Shown in pieces: positions 1 to 6,584 of a stretch of 12,427 nt of DNA. The position numbers were made by a program, and so were the translations under genes. The stretch comes from Candidatus Gastranaerophilales bacterium (GTDB lineage Bacteria; Cyanobacteriota; Vampirovibrionia; Gastranaerophilales; Gastranaerophilaceae): the NCBI GenBank assembly GCA_021199975.1, contig JAJQHF010000207.1:1-12427 (forward strand). The letters are read 5' to 3'. The notes under the pieces are model-generated. The model saw nothing but the letters and a program-made list of their open reading frames with translations. It searched no databases and was not told the origin of the DNA. Each line of letters opens with the position of its first letter. The first letter of the stretch is position 1.

Positions 1-101
1 GGCTTAAAAAACTCGGATTTAAGTTTGATAATCCGCACCCAAAAGGTATGGATGTTAAAGAAGATTTTGAATTTTTTTATAAAGTTTCGGAAAGGAAATG
101 A
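1..101 (+). CDS. C-terminal end of a phage protein, possibly gp13/acetyltransferase-like (partial)
   Basis: The reading frame is open from the window edge (first full codon at 3) to TGA at 99-101 and gives 32 residues that begin LKKLGFKFDNPHPKG. The pattern 'hydrophobic-LGF-x-aromatic, then Pro-rich turn, then aromatic-rich strand' resembles the last strands of the small GNAT-like proteins that podoviruses place just before the gp14 gene (T7 gp13 position). Synteny with the gp14-like and gp15-like genes downstream supports this. The identification rests on 32 residues and gene order only. The coding frame itself is likely, because its stop lies 2 bases before the next start. Confidence 0.5.
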   Translation, partial: LKKLGFKFDNPHPKGMDVKEDFEFFYKVSERK

Positions 102-103
102 AA

Positions 104-601
104 ATGTGTGATCCTACATCAATAGTAATGGCAACTACAACTTTAATAACCGCAGCGACTACTGCATATACCATAAATTCTCAAAAAACTGCAGCGGAAT
201 ATCAGGCTAATATAGCGGTTCAACAAGCGGAAAAAGCAAAAAACGACGCCGCTTATGAAAGGCAATCAGGGATTGAAGAAGCTAGAAATCAGAGGCTGCA
301 GGCAATTTTAAATATGGGCGATGCAAAAACAACAATAGCCGCCGGTAATATTTCAACCTCCTCCCAAACGGCTTTAAACATTGTTGAAGATGAAAAATTA
401 AACGGAGAACTTGAGGCTCTTACAACTTTAAAAGACTCTGAAAAAAGAGCGCAAGACTACTTATATCAGGCTGATCAATATTATGCACAAGCAGGCTTGA
501 CTTCTTTTAAATCTAAAAGTTCTTTTACTTCGTCAATGCTTAATATCATGAATGATTCAATAAGCAGTAATACCGATAATATTGCAGCTTTGTTTAAGTA
601 G
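104..601 (+). CDS. T7 gp14-like internal virion (ejection core) protein
   Basis: The product has 165 residues. In T7-like phages gp14 is one of the internal core proteins ejected into the cell envelope to help form the DNA channel. The protein opens MCDPTSIV, and the short Met-Cys start is typical of gp14-family proteins. A hydrophobic, Ala/Thr-rich N-terminal segment (about 5-25) follows, then long Ala/Gln/Glu-rich helices (about 28-130) with the glycine-containing 'AAGNISTSSQTALNIV' stretch near 79-94, and a Ser-rich tail. T7 gp14 has the same plan at 196 residues. An in-frame ATG at 98 overlaps the previous stop (ATGA), but the AGGA at 93-96 lies only 1 nt from it and 7 nt from the ATG at 104, so 104 is chosen. 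Family assignment is by architecture and gene order; sequence identity with T7 looks low. Confidence 0.72.
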   Translation: MCDPTSIVMATTTLITAATTAYTINSQKTAAEYQANIAVQQAEKAKNDAAYERQSGIEEARNQRLQAILNMGDAKTTIAAGNISTSSQTALNIVEDEKLNGELEALTTLKDSEKRAQDYLYQADQYYAQAGLTSFKSKSSFTSSMLNIMNDSISSNTDNIAALFK

Positions 602-626
602 ATTGTATTAGGGAAAAGAGGTTAAA

Positions 627-2075
627 ATGCAGGGAAATAATTTACAAAATAATAATTTTGAAAAAAATATAACAAATTCTTTTTCAATGCGAAAAATTCC
701 TGTTGTTTCAAATTCTTGCAGCGAGAATGAAAACATAAAAGATGATAATATTGATAAAATTAAAATTATTGAATTAAGCAATTTTATTGATAAATGGGAG
801 CAAGAAGTACTATTTTCGGATAACGGATTTTTTTCTATTAAAGGAAAAGAAATAAAAAACAAATCTAAAGATTTTATAAATGAGCTTGAAGATTTTATTA
901 ATACAAAAATATCGGAAATTTCTTTTTCAAGTCCTTTTTTCAAAAACATGGCTTTACAAATAAAGAAGGATAAAATATCTTCAATAGAAAGAGAAATGCT
1001 CTCTTATGAACAACAGCAGCTTAAAGAATGGGAAACACAAGTGTATGAAGATGCGATATCTTCTTCAATTTCCAGAGCAATTTTATATAAATCCAATCCC
1101 AATATAGTTTCATCTTCTTTTAAAAACGGATTATCCGTTATAAAAGTTATGTCAGAAAAAGAAGAATGGAACAGAAAAACTTATAACCAAAAAGTCGAAG
1201 CTTATAAATCTCAATTTTTTTCTTCTCTTATTAATTCTTTTGTCCAAGATAAGGATATTAAAGCTTTTATTTATTTTAATAAGCATAAAGATATGCTTCA
1301 AGATGAGAATAAAGAAAAACTCGAAGAAGCGGTTAATCAGCTTAAAGTAAATGTTATTGCTTATAATTGGGCAAAAGAATTATTTTCTTACAAACTTGAT
1401 AAAAGTAAACAGGAAGATGAAATTAAAAAAGTTAAAGATGAAGAATTAGAAAAATCCATAAGAAGCTTTTTAAATAATTTTTCTCAATCTGAAAAGAAAG
1501 AGCAAGAAGAAAAAGATAAAGATAAAAACCAAAAAAACTGGGAAGAAATTATCAATATTGTTAATGAAGATATAGATAAAGCTCTTTTATATGTTGATTA
1601 TTCTATGCCAAAAGATAATATAAAACATAAAAAAGAATATATTAATCAAATAAAACAAAACGGTTATATTTCTACCGATAAAAAACAATTTATTTCTTTA
1701 TTAACGGAATTTTTTATTGATTTTGAGAAATTTAAGCAAAAAGATATATCAGATTTTCAATATTGTTTTTCTAAAGAAGATTATGATTTATTTTTAGATT
1801 TTCAAAAAACGGAAAAAGACAAATTTCTTCAATTATTTTTTGATTACAAATATATTCAAAAAAAATTTAATGAAGCTGAAATCAAAAAGACGGAAGAACA
1901 GTATGACTTTATTAAATTGTTAATTCTATCAAAAGAAGAATATAAATCAGTTAATAAAAAAGAGGCGGATTTGGATAACCGCAATAAACTCATTGATTTA
2001 GTCACGGAAAGATTTAAACAGAATAAAAAAGAAGGAGAAAAAAATGACCGTATCATCGATAGTACCGGTAAATAA
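627..2075 (+). CDS. gp15-like internal virion protein, helical and Lys/Glu-rich
   Basis: The product has 482 residues, no signal peptide and no membrane segment. After a low-complexity Asn/Ser-rich N-terminus (1-45) comes a core with the pattern common in podovirus internal proteins: 'DNGFFSIKGKE' at 65-75, a 'KEWETQVYEDAI' helix near 133-144, then a helical-repeat part with 'DKDIKAFIYFNKHKDMLQ' (208-225), like the 'DP..A...l..n...l' units of gp15/gp16-type proteins. Residues about 255-305 are an extreme Lys/Glu/Asp coiled-coil-like stretch. AGAGG at 617-621 is 5 nt before the ATG. Its last 32 bases overlap the tail-fibre gene. T7 gp15 is 747 residues and is followed by the 1318-residue gp16; here only this one protein separates the gp14-like gene from the tail fibre. 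The role is inferred from pattern and position. Confidence 0.62.
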   Translation: MQGNNLQNNNFEKNITNSFSMRKIPVVSNSCSENENIKDDNIDKIKIIELSNFIDKWEQEVLFSDNGFFSIKGKEIKNKSKDFINELEDFINTKISEISFSSPFFKNMALQIKKDKISSIEREMLSYEQQQLKEWETQVYEDAISSSISRAILYKSNPNIVSSSFKNGLSVIKVMSEKEEWNRKTYNQKVEAYKSQFFSSLINSFVQDKDIKAFIYFNKHKDMLQDENKEKLEEAVNQLKVNVIAYNWAKELFSYKLDKSKQEDEIKKVKDEELEKSIRSFLNNFSQSEKKEQEEKDKDKNQKNWEEIINIVNEDIDKALLYVDYSMPKDNIKHKKEYINQIKQNGYISTDKKQFISLLTEFFIDFEKFKQKDISDFQYCFSKEDYDLFLDFQKTEKDKFLQLFFDYKYIQKKFNEAEIKKTEEQYDFIKLLILSKEEYKSVNKKEADLDNRNKLIDLVTERFKQNKKEGEKNDRIIDSTGK

Positions 2076-3522
2076 TTATGTTGGAAATTCATCAACGAAA
2101 GAATTCGATTTTGATTTCTTGATTGAAGATGAAGGAGAACTTGTTGTTCAACATATAGATGAAGATGGAGTAATTACAACCTTAACACTCGGGGTTGATT
2201 ATTCTATAAATGAAATAGGAAATGAAGAAGGCAGCTATATAACTTTTCCTTTAGACAGCTCCTCATACAGTGTTTTATCAGAGGATGAAACAATTTCCTT
2301 AATTCTTTCTTTAGTTATAAAACAAGAAAGTGAATTTAGAAATTCATCTTATTTTGATTTTACTGTTTTAGAATGGACATTTGATTATATTGTAAGAATA
2401 TTACAGATAATGAACAGACAAATTGAAAGAACCGTTAAAGTGCAGGAAGGCAGTGATATAGATTCTGATGAGCTTGTTGTCAATATTAATACGCTTGTCG
2501 GCTGTTTGTCCACGATTGAAACAGTTTATAATAATTTATCAAATATTGGTACAACCGCAGAAAGCATTACGGATGTAAATACCTGTGCGGAGAATATTGA
2601 AGATATCCAAAATGCTTATGAAAATGCACAAACAGCAATCACAAAAGCTGCAGAAGCAAGTACATCTGTAGATAATGCACAAATTTGGGCTGAAGGAACT
2701 GATGAAGAAGTTATAGCTCTTGGTGGAGAGCATTCAGCAAAAGTATGGGCGGAAGAGTTCACAGAGGGGGCTGATATAGGATTATCAAATCTCTCCGATT
2801 TGGGAGAAAATAAACTTGAAGCACAAAAAGCTTATTATACAGGTAATGTTTTAACAGATGAAAAAGCATACAGCCAAATCTTAGAAATGCTGGAAAATTT
2901 GTCAACAACAGGAAGCGATACATATACTATTAATGATGAAGAAGTTGAAATTCCTTATACTTTGAGTAATACCGGAGCAAAAATTGTTGATGCCGCTTAT
3001 AGAGAACAAGTTCAAACACTTTATGAGAAAACGGGAACAGCTCTATATTATACAATTGATGAAGAAAATAATAATTTCACACTCCCAATGGGTGAAGTCT
3101 ACGGAATGTTGACTAAACTGCAAACCGATATAGATACAGTAGAAAATGAATTAGATGGCAGCTGGACAGGCAGTTCAAATACTATGGCTTCGAGCTCTGT
3201 GCTTAGCGCTACTTCTACTGTAAGTTATGATCTTTCCGAATATCTTCCTGATGATGGTGAGATATACGATGTTATATTATCCGGTTCGTTTTCAAGCGGA
3301 GCATCATCAGGTTACACAACAGATGTAAGAATCAGTACAGATGTAGCCACAGGTTTTATAAATTTTGCATGCGCTATAACAAGAACAAGCTCGAGTGTAT
3401 ATTCAAGCGGACAAATAATTCTTCCTGTCGGTAGTGAAAGGGTGGTAACCCTAACAAACGCAACTGATTACAACACCAATATAGTAGTTTTTAGAGCATT
3501 TAATTATAGAAAGGTAAGATAA
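2044..3522 (+). CDS. Tail fibre protein with T7 gp17-type N-terminal anchor
   Basis: The product has 492 residues. Positions 1-138 match the T7 tail-fibre N-terminal domain that fixes the fibre to the tail: 'FDFDFLIEDEGELVV' strand pair (21-35), 'LGVDYSIN' (49-56), 'KQESEF' (93-98), and the helix ending 'IMNRQIERTVKV' (122-133), the equivalent of the usual 'QQ.e.l.Ravkv'. A shaft follows with Ala/Asn-rich helical repeats and two 'WAE' units flanking 'LGGEHSAK' (215-237), common in gut phage fibres. The last 115 residues are Ser/Thr/Gly-rich and probably beta-structured; this is the expected receptor-binding tip. AGGAG at 2033-2037 sits 6 nt before the ATG. The gene starts inside the previous one (32-base overlap in another frame), which is ordinary phage packing. 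No variable-repeat or reverse-transcriptase signature is seen. Confidence 0.85.
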   Translation: MTVSSIVPVNNYVGNSSTKEFDFDFLIEDEGELVVQHIDEDGVITTLTLGVDYSINEIGNEEGSYITFPLDSSSYSVLSEDETISLILSLVIKQESEFRNSSYFDFTVLEWTFDYIVRILQIMNRQIERTVKVQEGSDIDSDELVVNINTLVGCLSTIETVYNNLSNIGTTAESITDVNTCAENIEDIQNAYENAQTAITKAAEASTSVDNAQIWAEGTDEEVIALGGEHSAKVWAEEFTEGADIGLSNLSDLGENKLEAQKAYYTGNVLTDEKAYSQILEMLENLSTTGSDTYTINDEEVEIPYTLSNTGAKIVDAAYREQVQTLYEKTGTALYYTIDEENNNFTLPMGEVYGMLTKLQTDIDTVENELDGSWTGSSNTMASSSVLSATSTVSYDLSEYLPDDGEIYDVILSGSFSSGASSGYTTDVRISTDVATGFINFACAITRTSSSVYSSGQIILPVGSERVVTLTNATDYNTNIVVFRAFNYRKVR

Positions 3523-3998
3523 TGTATTATTTATTTATAAAAGATGAAAATTTAAACGGAGCAGGTCAATGCAGACAATTGACCGAAGGAGTAACAAATA
3601 TAGAAGTAACGGAAGAAATTTACAATAAGTATATTGAAAAACCAAATTTTTATATTTATCAGAATGAAGAAATAGTTGAAAATCCAAATTATGAAGAAGA
3701 AATACAACAGGCTGAAAGAAATCGTCTTGATATTTTGAGCCTTACGGCAGCTGATGTTGAAAGAGCCTTGTATAAAGCCTTCGGTAAAGATTTTGATGAT
3801 ATAGTTGAACTTGCTTCATCAATAGAAGGAATTGACATTAAAGCATTAAAAATAGAGTTAAAAGCAAACAATTTTTACCGAGGTAATGAATATATCTCAC
3901 AAATCGGCGCCCTTTTAGGCATAACGGAAACTAAGCTTGATGAATTCTTTGAAACTAATGATTATACAAAATTATTAACAGAAACGGATACGGAATAA
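3522..3998 (+). CDS. Tail-fibre-associated protein (assembly-chaperone-like)
   Basis: The product has 158 residues. The N-terminal half carries a short beta-rich part, then 'VTEEIYNKYIEKPNFYIYQNEEIVENPNYEEE' type features (29-60) like those of fibre-assembly proteins. The C-terminal half is a compact helical domain: 'LTAADVERALYKAFGKDFDDI' (74-94), 'IDIKALKIELKANNFYRGN' (104-122), 'IGALLGITETKLDEFF' (128-143). This domain recurs after tail-fibre genes of prophages from gut bacteria. Its position directly after the fibre gene agrees. The ATG overlaps the fibre stop by one base (TAATG), with AAGG at 3511-3514 placed 7 nt upstream, so the two are probably translated together at a fixed ratio. 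A chaperone or fibre-accessory role is inferred; the exact family name is not certain. Confidence 0.6.
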   Translation: MYYLFIKDENLNGAGQCRQLTEGVTNIEVTEEIYNKYIEKPNFYIYQNEEIVENPNYEEEIQQAERNRLDILSLTAADVERALYKAFGKDFDDIVELASSIEGIDIKALKIELKANNFYRGNEYISQIGALLGITETKLDEFFETNDYTKLLTETDTE

Positions 3999-4456
3999 TG
4001 ATTTGGTATGAAGATGATGAACTTAAAATAATATTTGACAAAGAGCCGAATGTAACAATGAGCTACCCTATGCCCTGCTATGAGGAATGTAAAAACAGGG
4101 AAATAGACAAAAAACCGTTTTTAAATAAAGAGGATTTAGAGGTTAGAATTACTTACCTTAATAAAAAATACTGTTTTTTAATTCCGCAGGGCTACACGTG
4201 GGATGGTGCAACAATACCTCGTTTCTTTTGGCGTTTCATTGGCTCAAATACAAGCCCTGAATTTTTAATACCCTCCATGATACATGATGTATTATGTGAA
4301 AATCATTCATACATTGATAATGACAGGTATTTATCAACATTAATACTTGAAAGATTGCTTTATTGCTCGGGTGTCGGAAGCTTCAAACGCTGGATAATGA
4401 AACATAGCGTTGATAATTGGCAGCGGATTTGCGGAGGGTGGAGCCTAACCCGATAA
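3998..4456 (+). CDS. DUF1353 family phage protein
   Basis: The product has 152 residues and no signal peptide or membrane segment. It carries the DUF1353 hallmarks: 'PQGYTWDGATIP' (63-74) followed by 'IPSMIHDVLC' (91-100), with His96-Asp97 as the conserved pair, and a C-terminal helix with 'RWIMKHSVDNW'. DUF1353 proteins are common late phage genes, often near tail or lysis genes, and have no firmly established activity. The start overlaps the previous stop by one base (TAATG) and lacks a strong Shine-Dalgarno, so it likely depends on coupling. Its Cys content (six residues) is higher than in its neighbours. Family call is firm; function is unknown. Confidence 0.82.
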   Translation: MIWYEDDELKIIFDKEPNVTMSYPMPCYEECKNREIDKKPFLNKEDLEVRITYLNKKYCFLIPQGYTWDGATIPRFFWRFIGSNTSPEFLIPSMIHDVLCENHSYIDNDRYLSTLILERLLYCSGVGSFKRWIMKHSVDNWQRICGGWSLTR

Positions 4457-4642
4457 TGTGAGGGCATAAGCTAATGACAGTAAAACGTAATAAGCGGCTT
4501 GCCCGAAATAAAGGTAAAACACCTCAGCGAGAATGATTTACAAAATGAACAAGTTGAGCTATGGCGAAACTTGTGAACTTGTATCTGAACCTAGTGCAGG
4601 TGAGAGAGCAAATTTAAAACAAAAGATTGCAGGAGGCCGGTA
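4457..4642 (+). other. Hairpin-rich inter-gene stretch, possible structured RNA or regulatory leader
   Basis: This stretch lies between DUF1353 and the small membrane protein. By hand count it is 76/186 G+C (41%), visibly above the flanking genes. Possible hairpins in order: GGGCA(ta)AGC at 4462-4471 with GCTTGCCC at 4497-4504; AGGT-aaaac-ACCT at 4512-4524; ACAAGTT at 4549-4555 with either of two tandem AACTTGT copies (4568-4574 or 4576-4582); ACCT-agtgc-AGGT at 4589-4601. AGGT/ACCT arms of the second and fourth could also pair with each other. The same bases hold two tiny ORFs, listed separately. The structures are short and unproven; no known RNA family is recognised. Confidence 0.35.
4474..4536 (+). 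CDS. 20-residue basic peptide ORF (hypothetical)
   Basis: The peptide MTVKRNKRLARNKGKTPQRE is strongly basic (eight Lys/Arg). GAGGG at 4460-4464 lies 9 nt before its ATG. Its TGA overlaps the next small ORF's ATG as ATGA (4533-4536), a coupling pattern also seen between larger genes of this cassette. The ribosome site and start fall inside a possible 8-bp hairpin (4462-4504), which could limit translation. I do not recognise the peptide. At this length chance cannot be excluded; the paired overlaps are the main support. Confidence 0.35.
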   Translation: MTVKRNKRLARNKGKTPQRE

Positions 4643-4643
4643 A
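4533..4643 (+). CDS. 36-residue small ORF coupled on both sides (hypothetical)
   Basis: The ORF encodes 36 residues, starting MIYKMNKLSYGETCELVSEP and ending KQKIAGGR. Its ATG overlaps the stop of the 20-residue ORF (ATGA) and its TAA overlaps the start of the 75-residue gene (TAATG at 4641-4645). Thus it fills exactly the gap between its neighbours. There is no clear Shine-Dalgarno for its own ATG, so it would rely on coupling. It has one Cys and no membrane segment. The final codons contain the AGGAGG that serves the next gene. I do not recognise it; the alternative is that the region is an RNA leader and the open frame is incidental. Confidence 0.42.
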   Translation: MIYKMNKLSYGETCELVSEPSAGERANLKQKIAGGR

Positions 4644-4870
4644 TGTTTTCAATAACTAATGAACTGTTATTTTCATTAATTATACAGGTTTTAACAGCAG
4701 GAATATGTCTTGGTGTCTATAAATGCACAGTGTCTTTTATGCAGCAGGAAATATCTGAAATAAAACAGGACATGAAAAAATATAATAATATGATAGAAAG
4801 ACTTATACATGTTGAAGACAGTACTAAATCAGCACATCACAGAATAGATGCTTTGGAAGATAACAGATAG
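4643..4870 (+). CDS. Small membrane protein with coiled coil, holin/lysis-accessory-like
   Basis: The product has 75 residues. One hydrophobic segment (about 8-30, LLFSLIIQVLTAGICLGVY) is followed by a charged helix (about 34-73) that includes 'ERLIHVEDSTKSAHHRIDALE', a heptad-like motif seen in small phage membrane proteins. AGGAGG at 4631-4636, 6 nt before the ATG, is the strongest ribosome site in the window and implies high expression. T7 has its holin (gp17.5, 67 residues, one membrane segment) just after the tail fibre, so a holin or lysis-accessory role is plausible from size, topology and position. No endolysin or spanin is seen beside it. It could also be a virion membrane-contact protein. 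Confidence 0.6.
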   Translation: MFSITNELLFSLIIQVLTAGICLGVYKCTVSFMQQEISEIKQDMKKYNNMIERLIHVEDSTKSAHHRIDALEDNR

Positions 4871-4877
4871 AAATTTA

Positions 4878-4906
4878 TTTACTTATTTTTGTTCCTGATA
4901 TAAAAT
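4878..4906 (+). promoter_or_regulatory. Candidate sigma70-type promoter for the radical SAM gene
   Basis: TTTACT (4878-4883; 4/6 to TTGACA), a 17-nt spacer and TAAAAT (4901-4906; 5/6 to TATAAT). It lies in the gap between the phage cassette and the radical SAM gene and would start RNA near 4912-4914. AT-rich sequence makes chance matches common, so this is moderate evidence. Confidence 0.42.
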
Positions 4907-4931
4907 TAAAATAATGGTTTTTATTTTAATT
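4904..4931 (+). repeat. Perfect 11-bp inverted repeat, operator-like
   Basis: AATTAAAATAA (4904-4914), 6-nt centre TGGTTT, TTATTTTAATT (4921-4931). It covers the end of the candidate -10 box and the predicted start site, and ends 3 bases before the GAGGG (4935-4939) that serves the radical SAM gene. The arms are all A/T and no U-run follows, so it is a poor terminator. A repressor site is the better guess, though AT-rich palindromes also arise by chance. Confidence 0.4.
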
Positions 4932-4948
4932 CAAGAGGGATACATAGA

Positions 4949-5980
4949 ATGTCAAATATATTTTTAACTAAAAAATGCAATTTAAAATGTCCGTATTGCT
5001 TTGCCGATGAGTTTGTAAATAAAGCAAATGAGGAGATTACCTTAGAAAATTTTAACAAAGCTTTGGATTTTTTTAAAGCAAGCAGAGTTAATCATGTAGG
5101 ATTAATAGGCGGAGAGCCTACTTTGCATTCTCATTTTAAAGAAATTATTGATATCTTAAATAAAGATAATATGATAAATTCTTATACGATATATACAAAC
5201 GGTCTTGAAATAGATAAATATATGGAGGACATATTAAATGAAAAAGCAGGTATGCTTGTTAATTGTAATCCTCCTTATGATATTGGGACAGCCAGGTATA
5301 AAAACCTAAAAGAAAATATTGCTGTTTTAACAGAAAAAAAGAAAGATAAGTTTACACTTGGAATAAATTTGTATTCCAAAGATATGGACTATTCTTATAT
5401 TTTTGACTTACTGAAAATTACAGGACATCATCATGTAAGATTTTCAACAGCACTTCCTAATATAGCAAAAGAAAAAACCCATAATATTCTTGACAGTTTT
5501 AAAGAAATGAAACCGTTAATATTTGGCTTTTTTGCGGATTGTTTAAAAAATGAAATAGTTCCTAATAATGATTGTAATTCTTTTCCGGATTGTATATATA
5601 CACCTGAGGATAAAAAGTTACTGCTTAATTTATCCGTACTTGCTAATAAATATAATATGGGAATCGGTACTTTGGGAACTTGCCACACCTGCAGCCCTGT
5701 AATTGATATATTGCCTGATTTGATGGCTGTAAGGTGTTTTGGATTATCAACTTACATGAAAAAATCAATAACAGAATTTAAAAATTTAGAAAATTTAAAT
5801 CTTTATTTTTATAATAAAATAGACTTATTTGCAAGATTATCATACGTTAATAAAGAGTGTGAAGATTGCAAAATGAGACTTTTGGATAAATGCGGAGTAT
5901 GTTTTACTTATAAAATTCATAATATTGATAATTTAAAAGAGGTTGTAAGTACTTCTTGCAAGGAAGCTCAAGTTAATTAA
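4949..5980 (+). CDS. Radical SAM protein with SPASM-like C-terminal cysteines
   Basis: The product has 343 residues. Cys10-x3-Cys14-x2-Cys17 is the radical SAM [4Fe-4S] motif, and GGEPT (54-58) is the usual SAM-binding segment. The C-terminal part has Cys245/Cys248, Cys263, then Cys304-x2-Cys307-x7-Cys315-x2-Cys318 and Cys337. This spread resembles a SPASM/twitch domain that binds auxiliary iron-sulfur clusters, with spacing slightly different from the classic Cx2Cx5Cx3C. SPASM enzymes often modify peptides or proteins; no precursor peptide is obvious here and the substrate is unknown. GAGGG at 4935-4939 lies 9 nt before the ATG. The gene shares strand with the phage cassette but has its own likely promoter and terminator, so it may be a phage cargo gene or the first host gene past the prophage. 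Confidence 0.85.
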   Translation: MSNIFLTKKCNLKCPYCFADEFVNKANEEITLENFNKALDFFKASRVNHVGLIGGEPTLHSHFKEIIDILNKDNMINSYTIYTNGLEIDKYMEDILNEKAGMLVNCNPPYDIGTARYKNLKENIAVLTEKKKDKFTLGINLYSKDMDYSYIFDLLKITGHHHVRFSTALPNIAKEKTHNILDSFKEMKPLIFGFFADCLKNEIVPNNDCNSFPDCIYTPEDKKLLLNLSVLANKYNMGIGTLGTCHTCSPVIDILPDLMAVRCFGLSTYMKKSITEFKNLENLNLYFYNKIDLFARLSYVNKECEDCKMRLLDKCGVCFTYKIHNIDNLKEVVSTSCKEAQVN

Positions 5981-5993
5981 AAAAATATAAAGC

Positions 5994-6053
5994 ATATTTA
6001 AAATAAAAAAGCGGATTATTTATAAAAATAATCCGCTTTTTTATTTTAAATAT
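5994..6053. terminator. Bidirectional terminator, perfect 27-bp hairpin
   Basis: The left arm (5994-6020) and right arm (6027-6053) are exact reverse complements around a 6-nt loop. The core is GCGGATTATT / AATAATCCGC, flanked by AAAAAA on the left and TTTTTT on the right, so either strand gives a hairpin followed by a U-run. It separates the converging radical SAM (+) and lysC (-) genes and would end both transcripts. The perfect pairing extends well beyond the usual terminator stem. Confidence 0.93.
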
Positions 6054-6065
6054 TATACCTCTTTT

Positions 6066-6584
6066 TTATACTTCCGGTAAATCGCCTTTCACAACAGCAA
6101 TATTTTCGGATTCTAAATCAAATTTCTTACATAAAGCTTTTATAGCTTTATTTGCATTTTGTTTTTCAACAAGACAGCTTATTTTAATTTCACTAGTGGA
6201 AATCATTTTAATGTTTATATTATTATCAGCAAGAGCTTTAAACATATCTGCGGCAATACCGGGTCTGTCGACCATGCCGGCTCCTACTATAGATACTTTT
6301 GAAATATCTTTATCGGTCAAAATTTCTCCTGCTTGAACAGTTCCTTTCTGCTCTTTTAATATTTTTAAAGCTGTGTCCAAATCATCAGAATCAACTGTAA
6401 AAGCAATAGAGTTTGTACCGTTATTTGCTAAAGATTGTATAATCATATCTACGCTTATATTGTTATCAGCTAAGGCTGTAAAGAGTTTTGCAGCAGTTCC
6501 TGGGATATCCGGTAAATTTGATAATAAAATTCTGACTTGAGAAGAATCTGCCGCAACACCCGCAACCGGTTTGTATATTTCCAT
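6066..6584 (-). CDS. lysC: Probable aspartate kinase beta subunit from an internal start in lysC
   Basis: This is the same frame as lysC, starting at Met247 (ATG at 6584-6582). AGGAG (6597-6593) lies exactly 8 nt upstream, encoded by the Ile-Gly-Val-Glu-Asn codons. The product would have 172 residues, essentially the two ACT domains. Bacillus subtilis aspartokinase II and Corynebacterium glutamicum LysC make such a beta subunit from an internal in-frame start near codon 246-250, giving alpha2beta2 enzymes. Position, length and ribosome-site quality all agree. Translation from this site is inferred, not shown. Confidence 0.6.
   Translation of the reverse strand: MEIYKPVAGVAADSSQVRILLSNLPDIPGTAAKLFTALADNNISVDMIIQSLANNGTNSIAFTVDSDDLDTALKILKEQKGTVQAGEILTDKDISKVSIVGAGMVDRPGIAADMFKALADNNINIKMISTSEIKISCLVEKQNANKAIKALCKKFDLESENIAVVKGDLPEV

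Noticed and set aside
2044..2075. Overlap of the gp15-like and tail-fibre genes as a programmed frameshift or sequencing error
   Set aside because: The fibre gene has its own AGGAG and ATG and a complete N-terminal domain, and the upstream protein ends normally; simple overlap explains it.
3100..3522. Tail-fibre tip as the target of a diversity-generating retroelement
   Set aside because: No second near-identical copy of the fibre end and no reverse-transcriptase gene are visible in the window.
4904..4931. Palindrome as terminator of the phage cassette
   Set aside because: The stem has no G or C and no U-run follows; it would be a very weak terminator.
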